DNA of 64,000 bases, taken from positions 7,293 to 71,292 of the forward strand of contig CALGBY010000064.1 of NCBI GenBank assembly GCA_937886445.1, written 5' to 3'. Positions within the stretch are counted from its first letter, which is position 1, and every line of letters begins with the position of its first letter. The translations under genes were made by a program, and so were the position numbers. This DNA is from an uncultured Clostridia bacterium (lineage in GTDB: Bacteria > Bacillota > Clostridia > Christensenellales > Aristaeellaceae). Under the pieces are notes generated by a model. That model saw nothing but the letters and a program-made list of their open reading frames with translations. It did no database searches and was not told the origin of the DNA. Positions 1 through 7,929 of the stretch are shown one piece after another.

Positions 1-1941
1 GCCTGCCAGATAGGGATCCTCGGAGTAATACTCAAAGTTTCTTCCGCACAGCGGGCTGCGGTGGATGTTGACGGCCGGAGTGAGCCACATGGCGATGTTG
101 TTTTCCTTCACCTCAAGAGCTCCGGCCGCGCCTACCGCGAAGGTGATCGCGGGATCCCAGGTGCAGGAGAGCAGGGTGGAGCAGGGGAAGGTGGTGGTAT
201 TCACGCCGCATTCCGGGCGGATGCGCAGGCCCGCTGGGCCGTCCGCCGTCATCGCGTTCGGTACATGGTATTGCGGCAGGTTGCCGAAGCCCCAGGTATT
301 GGCTACGCCCGTATTGGGCTGACCGCCCAGCAGATGGGCGGCTTCCTCATCGGTGAGCTGCGCGATGAACTCGTCCGTCGTCATTTTGCCGTCCGCAACT
401 TTTCCGAAATCGGGCTTTTCAACACGGTCACGGCTTCTTCTGCCCTCGCGCTCCACGGCTCTTGCCGCCGGAGCCTCCCCGAAGTATTTGGAAAGCGGAT
501 CCATTGCGTCCAGCGCGGTGTAGTCCGGGTCATTCGGTGTGCCGGTCGGGAGTTTTTCAAATGAGCCGTCCGACAGCATACGCTTTTCAAGCTGAACGGG
601 CACCATACGCGCGGAAAGGCGGGAGGTGACGGTGCTTTCCTTTACGGTGTACACAAAGTCCGCTTGCCGTGTATCGCGCACGGAGGTGCCGACATAAAAA
701 CGGTAGTCACCCTTTTCAAGGATATAGCAGCTTTTATCTATTTTTCCGGTATCGTCATAGCTTGCCAGCTGCTCCGCGGGGAAGGAGAGGATGATGCGCT
801 GCGTTTCGCCGCACGCGAGCAGCCTGGTCTTCCGGTACGCGCAAAGCACCTTCGCGGGCTTTCCGAGCAGCCCCTGCGGCGCGGAGCAATACGCCTGCAG
901 CACTTCCTTTCCGGGCATGCTTCCGGTGTTGGTCACATCGGCGGTAAGGAGGATCTCTCCGTCCTTTTCCTCCGCGCTCAGAAGCGTCCAGTCAAAGCTT
1001 GTGTAGGAAAGGCCGAAGCCGAAGGGGTAGTTGACCCGCTCGCTCCTGCCGGGCAGCGTTTCAAAATAGCGGTAGCCTACATAGATATCCTCTGTATACT
1101 CAACATAATCATCCGAGGTATGGAATCCGGCTGTGCCGGGATAATCAGTCAGGTCCTTCGCGAAGGTGTCACTCAGCTTTCCGCAGGGATTGGCAAGGCC
1201 GCACAGCAGCTCGGCGGCGGCAAGACCGCCCTCCATACCGCCCTGCCATGCCATCAGCACAGAAGAGATGCGGCTGTCGCTGAAGAACCACTCGGTATCC
1301 ACCATGCCGCCCACATTCAGCACACAGGCCACGCGGGGGAAAGCCGCTTTCACCTTATCGACCATCGCGGTCTCGGCATCGGAAAGGTAAAAATCCCCCC
1401 GCTCGAACAGGCATTCATTTTCCACTGCCGTGCCGCGGTCCTCAGGCACCTTGAAGCCGGGCACGGAACGGTCCCAGCCTTCGCCTGAAAAACGGCTGAT
1501 CACGATAATGGCGGTATCGGCAAAGGCGCGGGCGGAGGCGAGCAGGGTGTCGGGCAGCTCCGGCTCGGCGATCATGCCGGGCTGAGCACCCGCGGCGTAT
1601 TTTCCGCGCACATATTCACGGTAGTAATCCGCCGTGCTTTTTTCGATGTTCACGGCGTTCCCAAGCAGCCGCAGGCCTTCGTACAGGCTGCGCGTATAGG
1701 CGGTCGTTACATCTCCCGAGCCGCCGCCGCCCTTCACATAGTCAAAGGTGCCTTTGCCGAAAAGGGCGATCCTGCAGCCCTTTTCCAACGGCAGCAGGTC
1801 CCCCTCATTTTTGAGCAGCACCATGCCTTCCTTCGCGGCCTCTTTGGATAGGGCGATATGCTCTTCACAGGCTGTCGCGCGCAGACCGTTTTTTCCGAGC
1901 GGTGTGCCGGGCTGATAAAGGATGCGTGTCCATTTTCCCAT
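1..1941 (-). CDS. GH3 beta-glucosidase, domain-swapped, 3' end outside window
   Basis: Glycoside hydrolase family 3 enzyme, expected to release glucose (or related sugars) from beta-glucosides. The open frame starts at the ATG whose complement lies at 1939-1941, behind a GAGGAGG ribosome site, and runs off the left edge after 647 codons. The order of domains is reversed: the GH3 C-terminal-type domain comes first (LLKNEGDLLPL near residue 45, VLMAWQGGMEGG, PFGFGLSYTSF near residue 303), then a fibronectin-like domain, and only from about residue 525 the N-type barrel domain (NAMTADGPAGLRI, CGRNFEYYSEDP). This arrangement is known from Butyrivibrio and Ruminococcus beta-glucosidases. The nucleophile region (SDW-type motif) should lie beyond the edge. 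No signal peptide is seen, so the enzyme is probably cytoplasmic. Confidence 0.9.
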   Translation of the reverse strand, partial: MGKWTRILYQPGTPLGKNGLRATACEEHIALSKEAAKEGMVLLKNEGDLLPLEKGCRIALFGKGTFDYVKGGGGSGDVTTAYTRSLYEGLRLLGNAVNIEKSTADYYREYVRGKYAAGAQPGMIAEPELPDTLLASARAFADTAIIVISRFSGEGWDRSVPGFKVPEDRGTAVENECLFERGDFYLSDAETAMVDKVKAAFPRVACVLNVGGMVDTEWFFSDSRISSVLMAWQGGMEGGLAAAELLCGLANPCGKLSDTFAKDLTDYPGTAGFHTSDDYVEYTEDIYVGYRYFETLPGRSERVNYPFGFGLSYTSFDWTLLSAEEKDGEILLTADVTNTGSMPGKEVLQAYCSAPQGLLGKPAKVLCAYRKTRLLACGETQRIILSFPAEQLASYDDTGKIDKSCYILEKGDYRFYVGTSVRDTRQADFVYTVKESTVTSRLSARMVPVQLEKRMLSDGSFEKLPTGTPNDPDYTALDAMDPLSKYFGEAPAARAVEREGRRSRDRVEKPDFGKVADGKMTTDEFIAQLTDEEAAHLLGGQPNTGVANTWGFGNLPQYHVPNAMTADGPAGLRIRPECGVNTTTFPCSTLLSCTWDPAITFAVGAAGALEVKENNIAMWLTPAVNIHRSPLCGRNFEYYSEDPYLAG

Positions 1942-2044
1942 TTTGTGTCCTCCTCATGTATTTCGCGTTTGGCTGCGCGGTATGCAGCCGTATTGTTTTT
2001 TGAAAATGCACTGTGATCATGTATCGGCAGGATGTATATATGAT

Positions 2045-2072
2045 ATTATATAGTACAGGCCGGTAAAATCAA
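2045..2072 (-). promoter_or_regulatory. Promoter of the GH3 gene
   Basis: On the minus strand TTGATT (2067-2072) and TATAAT (2045-2050) are 16 nt apart. The roughly 100-nt leader that follows contains a GGCTGC/GCAGCC hairpin at 1971-1989 before the GH3 ribosome site. Confidence 0.55.
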
Positions 2073-2146
2073 GCCCCGTGTGAAAATATCGGGAGGGAAT
2101 ACGGCACGCCGGAGGAGAAAATTCCCGTCTGCTCGATTGACGAAAA

Positions 2147-2183
2147 CGCTTTCACGGAGTAAAATGTTACCTGCGTGAAAGCG
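2147..2183. repeat. 10-bp perfect inverted repeat upstream of the nucleotidyltransferase
   Basis: CGCTTTCACG (2147-2156) and CGTGAAAGCG (2174-2183) are exact inverted copies separated by 17 nt, 45 nt before the start codon at 2228. It could be an operator or a leader hairpin. There is no T-run, so a terminator is less likely. Confidence 0.5.
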
Positions 2184-2227
2184 TACCGGACGCGAAAGAC
2201 CTCAAAATGCAAAGGAGACAGGCGATA

Positions 2228-3151
2228 ATGAAGACATCACTGGTCATCATGGCGGCGGGCATCGGTTCCCGCTTCGGCGGCGGCATCAAGCAGCTGGCGG
2301 CGATCGGCCCGAACGGGGAGATCATCATGGATTATTCCATCCATGACGCGATCAGAGCGGGTTTCAATAAGATCGTATTCATCATCCGCAGGGATATCGA
2401 ACAGGATTTCCGTGAGGTGATCGGAAACCGTATTGAAAAGCTGTGCGCGCAGCACAATGTGGAGGTGGCTTACGCCTACCAGAGCCTGGAGAATCTGCCC
2501 GCGGGCGTTTCGCTTCCCGAGGGCCGCACGAAGCCCTGGGGCACCGGTCAGGCGATCCTGGCGGCCAAGGATGTGATCAACGAGCCCTTTGCCGTGATCA
2601 ATGCCGATGACTATTACGGCAAGGCCGCGTATACTGCCGTGCATGACGCGCTGGTGAACGGCTGCAGCGGGATGGATTTCTGCATGGCGGGCTTCATCCT
2701 GAAGAACACGCTTTCCGATAACGGCGGCGTTACCAGAGGCGTGTGCAAAGTGAACAGGGACATGTACCTTACGGATGTCGTGGAGACCGGCAATATCGTG
2801 AAAACGAATGTGAACGGAAATACCGGCGCCGAGGCCGACGGTACGGTGATAGACCCCGATAGCTATGTGAGCATGAATTTCTGGGGACTTACGCCTGATT
2901 TTCTGCCCGTGCTGGAGCAGGGCTTTGCCGATTTCTTCAAGAACCTTGAAAACCCGCTCAAGGGGGAATACCTGCTGCCGATCTTTATCGGCTCTCTGCT
3001 GCGTGAGGGAAAGGTGAGCGTGAAGGTGCTGGAAACCAGGGATACCTGGTACGGCGTGACCTACAAGGAGGACAAGCAGGCGGTGATCGACGCGATGCGC
3101 GCGCTGGTGGCCGGCGGCGTGTACAGGGAAGACCTGTACGGCGATCTGTAA
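2228..3151 (+). CDS. Sugar-phosphate nucleotidyltransferase-like protein
   Basis: A 307-residue GT-A-fold nucleotidyltransferase, the class that joins a sugar phosphate to a nucleotide to give an NDP-sugar. The N-terminal signature (MAAGIGSRFGG followed by K22-type lysine) and the metal site NADDYYG near residue 130 are visible. I chose the ATG at 2228 because AAAGGAG lies 8-10 nt before it; an ATG seven codons upstream overlaps that site. It stands alone between the GH3 gene and a membrane glycosyltransferase on the other strand, so it may feed a sugar donor into envelope glycan synthesis. The exact sugar and nucleotide cannot be told from the sequence. Confidence 0.8.
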   Translation: MKTSLVIMAAGIGSRFGGGIKQLAAIGPNGEIIMDYSIHDAIRAGFNKIVFIIRRDIEQDFREVIGNRIEKLCAQHNVEVAYAYQSLENLPAGVSLPEGRTKPWGTGQAILAAKDVINEPFAVINADDYYGKAAYTAVHDALVNGCSGMDFCMAGFILKNTLSDNGGVTRGVCKVNRDMYLTDVVETGNIVKTNVNGNTGAEADGTVIDPDSYVSMNFWGLTPDFLPVLEQGFADFFKNLENPLKGEYLLPIFIGSLLREGKVSVKVLETRDTWYGVTYKEDKQAVIDAMRALVAGGVYREDLYGDL

Positions 3152-3208
3152 AGGGGATCCTTCCTCCTGCCGCTATACGAAACAGCGTCGCATATGGAAA
3201 AACTGTGA

Positions 3209-3269
3209 AAAAGATCCGGAGACCGGACGGGCTGCACTTACAGCTCCTGTCTGATCTCCGGATCTTTTT
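3209..3269. terminator. Bidirectional terminator between convergent genes
   Basis: AAAAAGATCCGGAGA and TCTCCGGATCTTTTT form a long perfect stem with A and T runs on either side, suited to stop transcription from both convergent neighbours. Confidence 0.85.
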
Positions 3270-3278
3270 ATACCGTTA

Positions 3279-5417
3279 TCAGTCTGCGATCCTTGTCGTA
3301 TAGGTGGTCAGCGTCACATCGCCGTCCAGTGCCTCGACGGACACCTTTCTACAGCCCTTTACGGTCACCGTATAGGGGGTGAGGGTATCGGTAAGCTGAA
3401 ATACGGTATCCGCGACCTTCAGCCTGCCTTCGCCCTTTGCCCACAGCGTGACCTCCAGCTGCTGCGCGCTTTGCCTCGCGGGATCCATGATCCAGATCGC
3501 GTTGTTTGTGTATTTTCTGTTCAGCGTATTCCGGCTGAGACGGATGAATGCCGTATCCGCCAGACGGTTGCCGTCCCTGACGGTGACTACGGTGAAATAC
3601 CCGTTTTGCGTTGTATAGATATCATTTCCACCAGTCAGCTCCATATGCTCGGCCACGGTGATCCCCAGCACAAAGGTATCCGCTTCCGGAGTGAGCACGC
3701 TGTTTTTGTTGGGAGACTGTACGACCGGCACAAAGGGTACATAATAGCCGTCATGCTTTTGCAGTTCCACCGACAGCTGTTCGCAGGTCACCTCGGAGAG
3801 GGCGGTATCCAGATGCGCGTCCAGCCAGACGGACCATATATCGCTGTATTCCAACGGGGTGGCGCCCAGCACATGCCCTCTTTTTTCCCGGATGATCCTG
3901 TTGATCTCCAGCGCGTCATCGATATAGGTGGTGTCCTTCACACGGTCTAAATTCACGGCCACGCATACGGAATTGAACAGCATGGAGCCGGCGAGGAACA
4001 CGCAGGACAGGCGGATCATCACCGTGCCGCAGCCCTTATCAAGGCAGACAAAAATGAGGAACAGCGTGAACATCACAGTGACCGCGGTCAGGATCCATCC
4101 CAGCAGATTGCCATCAAGGTAGGCGCTCTGCGAAAACGCGCCCAGCGTGGGGGCGTCGATCGAAGCGCCCTGACCGTCCGCAAAGCCCATGCGTACGCCG
4201 GGGAAGATGTACAGCACGGCGCACACGGCAAGCAGCACCATGGTGAGGGTATCCTCACGCGAATGCTTTTCACCGCCCTTTTTGCGGAGGGAGGAGGACT
4301 TCTTTTTCTTTTCCCGTTCGGGAAGAGACAGTGTGAAGGTGAAAAACGCCGGCAGGAACATGGCGATATAGCGCATATGCACCGGAATGGCGCCCACGCC
4401 GCCTTCCCATTTGTAGGGAGAAACGAACACGGCGGAGCCTATGCCCACGCAGAGCAGCGCGGCGATATAGGCAAAAACGAAGAAGCGCCTGTCAGCCGTA
4501 TATTCCCGGCTGCGTATCACGGGCAGCAGGGCAAATACGCCGCAGAGGGCAAACACGCACATCAGGGGCGTCAGCAGGGCAGCCTCCGCCATAATGAGCA
4601 GGTCGGAGGGCTTGAATTCGCTCAGCTGCTTGTCATAAAGCCCCAGCGCGCCGGTATTTGCTCTGTCCAGGAACAGGTAGTAGGCCCCGTACCATACCGC
4701 GATGAGCGCCAGCACCGTAAGCACGGGCAGCAGGGAAGGAAGGACGGGTTGCTTTTTGCCGAGGGCGCGGATCAGAAGCAGAACGATCAGCACCGCGCCC
4801 GCGCAGATGGCGCCGGGCTTGGTGACAAACATCAAAAAGGTGAATACGCCGGTCAGCACACCGTTTTTTACAGACATTTTTCCGCTCTCGGCGTCCCGGT
4901 ACGCGCGGTAGGCGAACACCGTCATCCACAGGGCCAGCGGCCACAGCAGGGGCTCCGTCATCAGCAGCTCCGAAAACAGCATATCCGGCATCAGCATGCA
5001 CAGGCCTGCCGCGAGCAGCGCCTTTTTTTCATTGCCTGAAAAATCCTTCGCGAAAAGGTAGGCGGGAAATACGGAGGAGGCCATCAGCAGGCAGTTGAAC
5101 ACCTGGATCCAGCGGAAAATATCTCCGCCGAGCAGCCGCTCCAGAAGGTATACCGGGCAAAGCAGAAGCGGGTAGAGCAGGGAGGGGTAATCGATCGGCT
5201 GGCCGCGATAGGATACCGTGAAGCCGTCCGAAAGAAAGCGCGCCAGATTGGTGTAAAGGTTTTCATCGATCACCACCAGCGGATTTTTGCGGAAAAGCAG
5301 CGCGCAGACCAGCCTCACGGCAAAGGACAGCACATATATCGCGAGCAGGATCATGCCCGCGGAACGAAGCCCCTTCCGGACTTCTGTTTCGTTTTCCTGA
5401 CCATACCTGTTCTTCAT
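3279..5417 (-). CDS. GT-C-type integral membrane glycosyltransferase
   Basis: A 712-residue polytopic membrane protein that resembles the ArnT/PMT (GT39-like) glycosyltransferases, which move a sugar from a polyprenyl-phosphate carrier onto an acceptor outside the membrane. The first membrane helix (about residues 20-40) is followed by an acidic loop with IDENLY, the place where this fold carries its catalytic Asp/Glu. About ten further hydrophobic helices follow, interrupted near residues 365-385 by a lysine-rich cytoplasmic loop. The C-terminal 200 residues are soluble, probably extracellular and rich in beta structure. The gene is monocistronic, with AT-rich promoter sequence (TATTAT box near 5453-5458) just upstream. 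Acceptor and donor are unknown. Confidence 0.75.
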   Translation of the reverse strand: MKNRYGQENETEVRKGLRSAGMILLAIYVLSFAVRLVCALLFRKNPLVVIDENLYTNLARFLSDGFTVSYRGQPIDYPSLLYPLLLCPVYLLERLLGGDIFRWIQVFNCLLMASSVFPAYLFAKDFSGNEKKALLAAGLCMLMPDMLFSELLMTEPLLWPLALWMTVFAYRAYRDAESGKMSVKNGVLTGVFTFLMFVTKPGAICAGAVLIVLLLIRALGKKQPVLPSLLPVLTVLALIAVWYGAYYLFLDRANTGALGLYDKQLSEFKPSDLLIMAEAALLTPLMCVFALCGVFALLPVIRSREYTADRRFFVFAYIAALLCVGIGSAVFVSPYKWEGGVGAIPVHMRYIAMFLPAFFTFTLSLPEREKKKKSSSLRKKGGEKHSREDTLTMVLLAVCAVLYIFPGVRMGFADGQGASIDAPTLGAFSQSAYLDGNLLGWILTAVTVMFTLFLIFVCLDKGCGTVMIRLSCVFLAGSMLFNSVCVAVNLDRVKDTTYIDDALEINRIIREKRGHVLGATPLEYSDIWSVWLDAHLDTALSEVTCEQLSVELQKHDGYYVPFVPVVQSPNKNSVLTPEADTFVLGITVAEHMELTGGNDIYTTQNGYFTVVTVRDGNRLADTAFIRLSRNTLNRKYTNNAIWIMDPARQSAQQLEVTLWAKGEGRLKVADTVFQLTDTLTPYTVTVKGCRKVSVEALDGDVTLTTYTTRIAD

Positions 5418-5502
5418 GGATCATTGCCTCCGGACGGATATTTACCTTTATAATATACCATAATCCCGGCCTGTTCACAATACGGACGCCGCCTGAAAAA
5501 AA

Positions 5503-5535
5503 GATTTCCGCAAGGCGTGACGCCGTACGGAAATC
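5503..5535 (-). terminator. Terminator of the LacI gene
   Basis: GATTTCCG/CGGAAATC outer stem with an inner GGCG/CGCC stem, followed on the minus strand by seven T residues; it lies 19 nt past the repressor stop codon. Confidence 0.85.
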
Positions 5536-5553
5536 ACTGAAAGGACGGTGCGG

Positions 5554-6576
5554 TCACCTGTTTTCCACGCAGTCGCCGAGGGATTCTCTTTCCACAAATT
5601 CAGCGTAGAGGCAGGTCTTCTGCGAGCAGTTCTGCCTGTGGATCAGCCGGGTAAGCTCCGCTACCGCCGCGCGGGCCATGTGATGCCTTCTGATATGCAT
5701 GGTGGTGAGCCGCGGCACAATGAACTGGCTGATCTCAATATCATCAAAGCCCACTACCGATATATCCTCCGGCACGCGCAGCCCCAGAGCCGTGAGCGCG
5801 TTGATGCAGGCGATGGCGATCCTGTCTCCGCCGCATACGAAGGCTGTGGGAAGCTCCTTCATTTCGCGCAGGATCTCCTTCATTTCTCCGGCATCTGAAA
5901 GCAGGATGCCGAGAGGGGATTCGTTCTTGATATTGTACCGGTCACACGCGAGCCCTTCTTCGTTCATCGCCAGCTGAAAGCCGCACCAGCGTTCGAAAAC
6001 GGAGTCAGTTGTGGAAACGGGCCCCACAAAGCCGATCTTTTTATGCCCGCGGCGGATGACCTCCCTGGTGAGCGTGTAGCTTCCGTTGATGTTGGCGGTG
6101 ACCACACATGGGATCTGCCTTCCGTAGCAGCAGTGGTCTACCGATACGATGGCGGAAAATTTCTTTTCGAGAAATCCCATATAATCAGATGAAAGGATAC
6201 CGATCGTGAGCACACCCGAGAAGGACAGCTCATTGCATACCGGCGGAAGCTCCTTCTGCTGCTCCATGCGGGCGGTAACGACAGACATGATCGCGCTCAG
6301 ACCGGACCGGGCGGAGCAGTTGTCGATCTCCCAGTATATATCATTGTAAAAATACCGGTCATCCCGGATGTATTCGGGGATCAGCACCAGAATGTTGTGT
6401 TTTTCGCCCGTTCTTCCGCCGGGCAGCGTGTAGCCCAGCCTGCCGGCAAGCTGCATCACCTGTTCACGCGTTTCTTCACTCACGCCGGGACGGCCGTTCA
6501 GCGCCAGAGAAACCGAGTTTTTTGAAATGCCGAGCTGATCCGCGATATATTGCATGGATACCTTTGCACGTTTCAT
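5554..6576 (-). CDS. LacI-family transcriptional repressor
   Basis: A 340-residue LacI/GalR regulator. The helix-turn-helix and hinge are at the N-terminus (YIADQLGISKNSVSLALNGR, residues 10-29), followed by a periplasmic-binding-like sugar sensor ending in the typical VVGFDDIEISQF segment. It is divergent from the mannan operon that begins at 6875, and its own promoter and the operon promoter each have a matching palindrome beside them (6636-6649, 6819-6832). The simplest reading is a locus-specific repressor released by a manno-oligosaccharide or mannose phosphate, which also controls itself. The effector is inferred from the neighbours only. RBS GAAAGAAGG precedes the ATG. Confidence 0.93.
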   Translation of the reverse strand: MKRAKVSMQYIADQLGISKNSVSLALNGRPGVSEETREQVMQLAGRLGYTLPGGRTGEKHNILVLIPEYIRDDRYFYNDIYWEIDNCSARSGLSAIMSVVTARMEQQKELPPVCNELSFSGVLTIGILSSDYMGFLEKKFSAIVSVDHCCYGRQIPCVVTANINGSYTLTREVIRRGHKKIGFVGPVSTTDSVFERWCGFQLAMNEEGLACDRYNIKNESPLGILLSDAGEMKEILREMKELPTAFVCGGDRIAIACINALTALGLRVPEDISVVGFDDIEISQFIVPRLTTMHIRRHHMARAAVAELTRLIHRQNCSQKTCLYAEFVERESLGDCVENR

Positions 6577-6605
6577 AAAATAACCTTCTTTCAGTTTACA
6601 GGATG

Positions 6606-6634
6606 ATTATAACGGATGATGATATAATTGTCAA
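6606..6634 (-). promoter_or_regulatory. Consensus promoter of the LacI repressor gene
   Basis: Minus-strand TTGACA (6629-6634), 17 nt, TATAAT (6606-6611): an exact sigma-A consensus promoter 30 nt before the repressor start. Confidence 0.85.
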
Positions 6635-6635
6635 G

Positions 6636-6649
6636 TTGTAAAGTTACAA
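6636..6649. promoter_or_regulatory. Putative LacI operator 1
   Basis: Perfect palindrome TTGTAAAGTTACAA (TTGTAA, 2-nt centre, TTACAA) touching the -35 box of the repressor promoter. A related site sits in the divergent promoter. LacI-family operators are short AT- or GC-centred palindromes of this type. Confidence 0.6.
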
Positions 6650-6804
6650 AATTACAAAATTTTGCGAAAAATCTTTCGGAAAGGAAGCAGATACACAAGA
6701 CAATGGGAGCTGAAAATGGATATGAAGGAACAAAATAAACCATGAACGCCGAAATTTGTTTTTTCAGAGCGTGACAAAATGATTGAAAATCAATGAAATA
6801 ATGA

Positions 6805-6833
6805 TTGACAAAACAAAATTGTAATGTTATGAT
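6805..6833 (+). promoter_or_regulatory. Mannan operon promoter with overlapping operator 2
   Basis: TTGACA (6805-6810), 17-nt spacer, TATGAT (6828-6833). The palindrome-like TTGTAATGTTATGA (6819-6832), a two-mismatch relative of operator 1, covers spacer and -10 box, a placement that would block polymerase when repressor is bound. The two operators are about 183 bp apart, a spacing that allows looping. Confidence 0.75.
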
Positions 6834-6874
6834 TGCGCTACAGAGAATCAAAGCAAGGGAGGTATATCCTGCCT

Positions 6875-7900
6875 ATGGGATACTTTCAACTGACTCGTTG
6901 TGCGGAAAACCCGATCCTTAAGCCCGATCCCTCCAGGGCGTGGGAGGCAAGAATGGTGCTGAACCCCGGAGCGCTGTATGAAGACGGCAGGTTTCTGCTG
7001 TACTATCGCGCCGCGGGAAATGACAGGGATCACCGTATCTATGTAGGCTTGGCGGAAAGCACGGACGGCGTGCATTTTACCCGTGTGTCCGATCAGCCCG
7101 TGTGCGGCCCGCAGGAAAACGGCTTTGACGGAGGCTGCACGGAGGACCCGCGTCTGGTCACGATAGACGGAGTGACCTACATGACCTATGCCTACAGGCC
7201 GTTCCCTCCGGGGCAGTACTGGATCAGGGCATCGGAGCCGGTAAAGGATTACGGCTGCCCCGAGAACGCCCCGCGCGCGCTTACCGAAAACATCACCTCG
7301 ACCGGTCTTGCCATCGTGAAGAACCGCACAGAGGTGAAAAAGCTCGGCCGCATCACGCTGTCTGATGTGGATGACCGGGATGTGATGCTTTTCCCGGAAA
7401 AGATCGGCGGAAGATTCTGGCGGCTGAGCAGGCCGGTAGAATGGAGCGGAGAAGGTTATGAAAACGCTCAGCCCGCGATCTGGATCAACTCGTCCGCGAA
7501 TGTGATGGACTGGGATGAGAAGAACACAAAGCTGCTGATGAAGAGCAGGGAGGCCTGGGAGGAAAAGAAGATCGGCGCCGGTGCACCGCCGATCCGGACC
7601 GAACAGGGCTGGCTGCTTCTGTATCACGGTGTGGACAGCGAAGGGATCTACCGTGTGGGCGCGGCACTGCTGGACGCGGAGGATCCCGCCAGAGTGCTTT
7701 ACCGCACACGCCGCTTTATCCTGCAGCCGGAGACGGAGTACGAAAAGGTGGGCATCTACAACGGCTGCGTGTTCCCGACCGGAACGGTGCTTCGCGGAGA
7801 TACGCTGTATGTGTATTACGGCTGCGCGGATCAGTATGTGTGTCTGGCCACCTGCAGCCTGAAGGAACTGATTTCCTGTGTGATGGAAAACCCTGTCTGA
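6875..7900 (+). CDS. GH130 mannoside phosphorylase
   Basis: A 341-residue five-bladed propeller enzyme of family GH130, which cleaves beta-linked mannosides with phosphate to give mannose 1-phosphate. The signature GGCTEDPRL carries the proton-donor Asp (D91). Further family motifs are DVDDRDVMLFPEK, the phosphate-pocket stretch GAGAPPIRT and YYGCAD near the C-terminus. The ATG at 6875 follows AGGGAGG by 12 nt; an upstream TTG in the same frame would sit inside the -10 box and is not used. First gene of the operon, cytoplasmic, working with the beta-mannosidase at its far end. Whether it acts on beta-1,4 or beta-1,2 linkages cannot be fixed by eye. Confidence 0.9.
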   Translation: MGYFQLTRCAENPILKPDPSRAWEARMVLNPGALYEDGRFLLYYRAAGNDRDHRIYVGLAESTDGVHFTRVSDQPVCGPQENGFDGGCTEDPRLVTIDGVTYMTYAYRPFPPGQYWIRASEPVKDYGCPENAPRALTENITSTGLAIVKNRTEVKKLGRITLSDVDDRDVMLFPEKIGGRFWRLSRPVEWSGEGYENAQPAIWINSSANVMDWDEKNTKLLMKSREAWEEKKIGAGAPPIRTEQGWLLLYHGVDSEGIYRVGAALLDAEDPARVLYRTRRFILQPETEYEKVGIYNGCVFPTGTVLRGDTLYVYYGCADQYVCLATCSLKELISCVMENPV

Positions 7901-7929
7901 ATACAAACTATGAAGGAGAAGTGAACAAA

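Noticed and set aside
664..1488. Open frame of 274 codons on the plus strand inside the GH3 gene
   Set aside because: Antisense shadow of the GH3 coding frame, without ribosome site or recognisable motifs.
2065..2162. About 32 codons ending in a stop (EYGTPEEKIPVCSIDENAF) that look like the tail of a lost gene
   Set aside because: Too short to identify, no upstream body remains, and it overlaps the GH3 promoter; composition alone is not enough to call a pseudogene.
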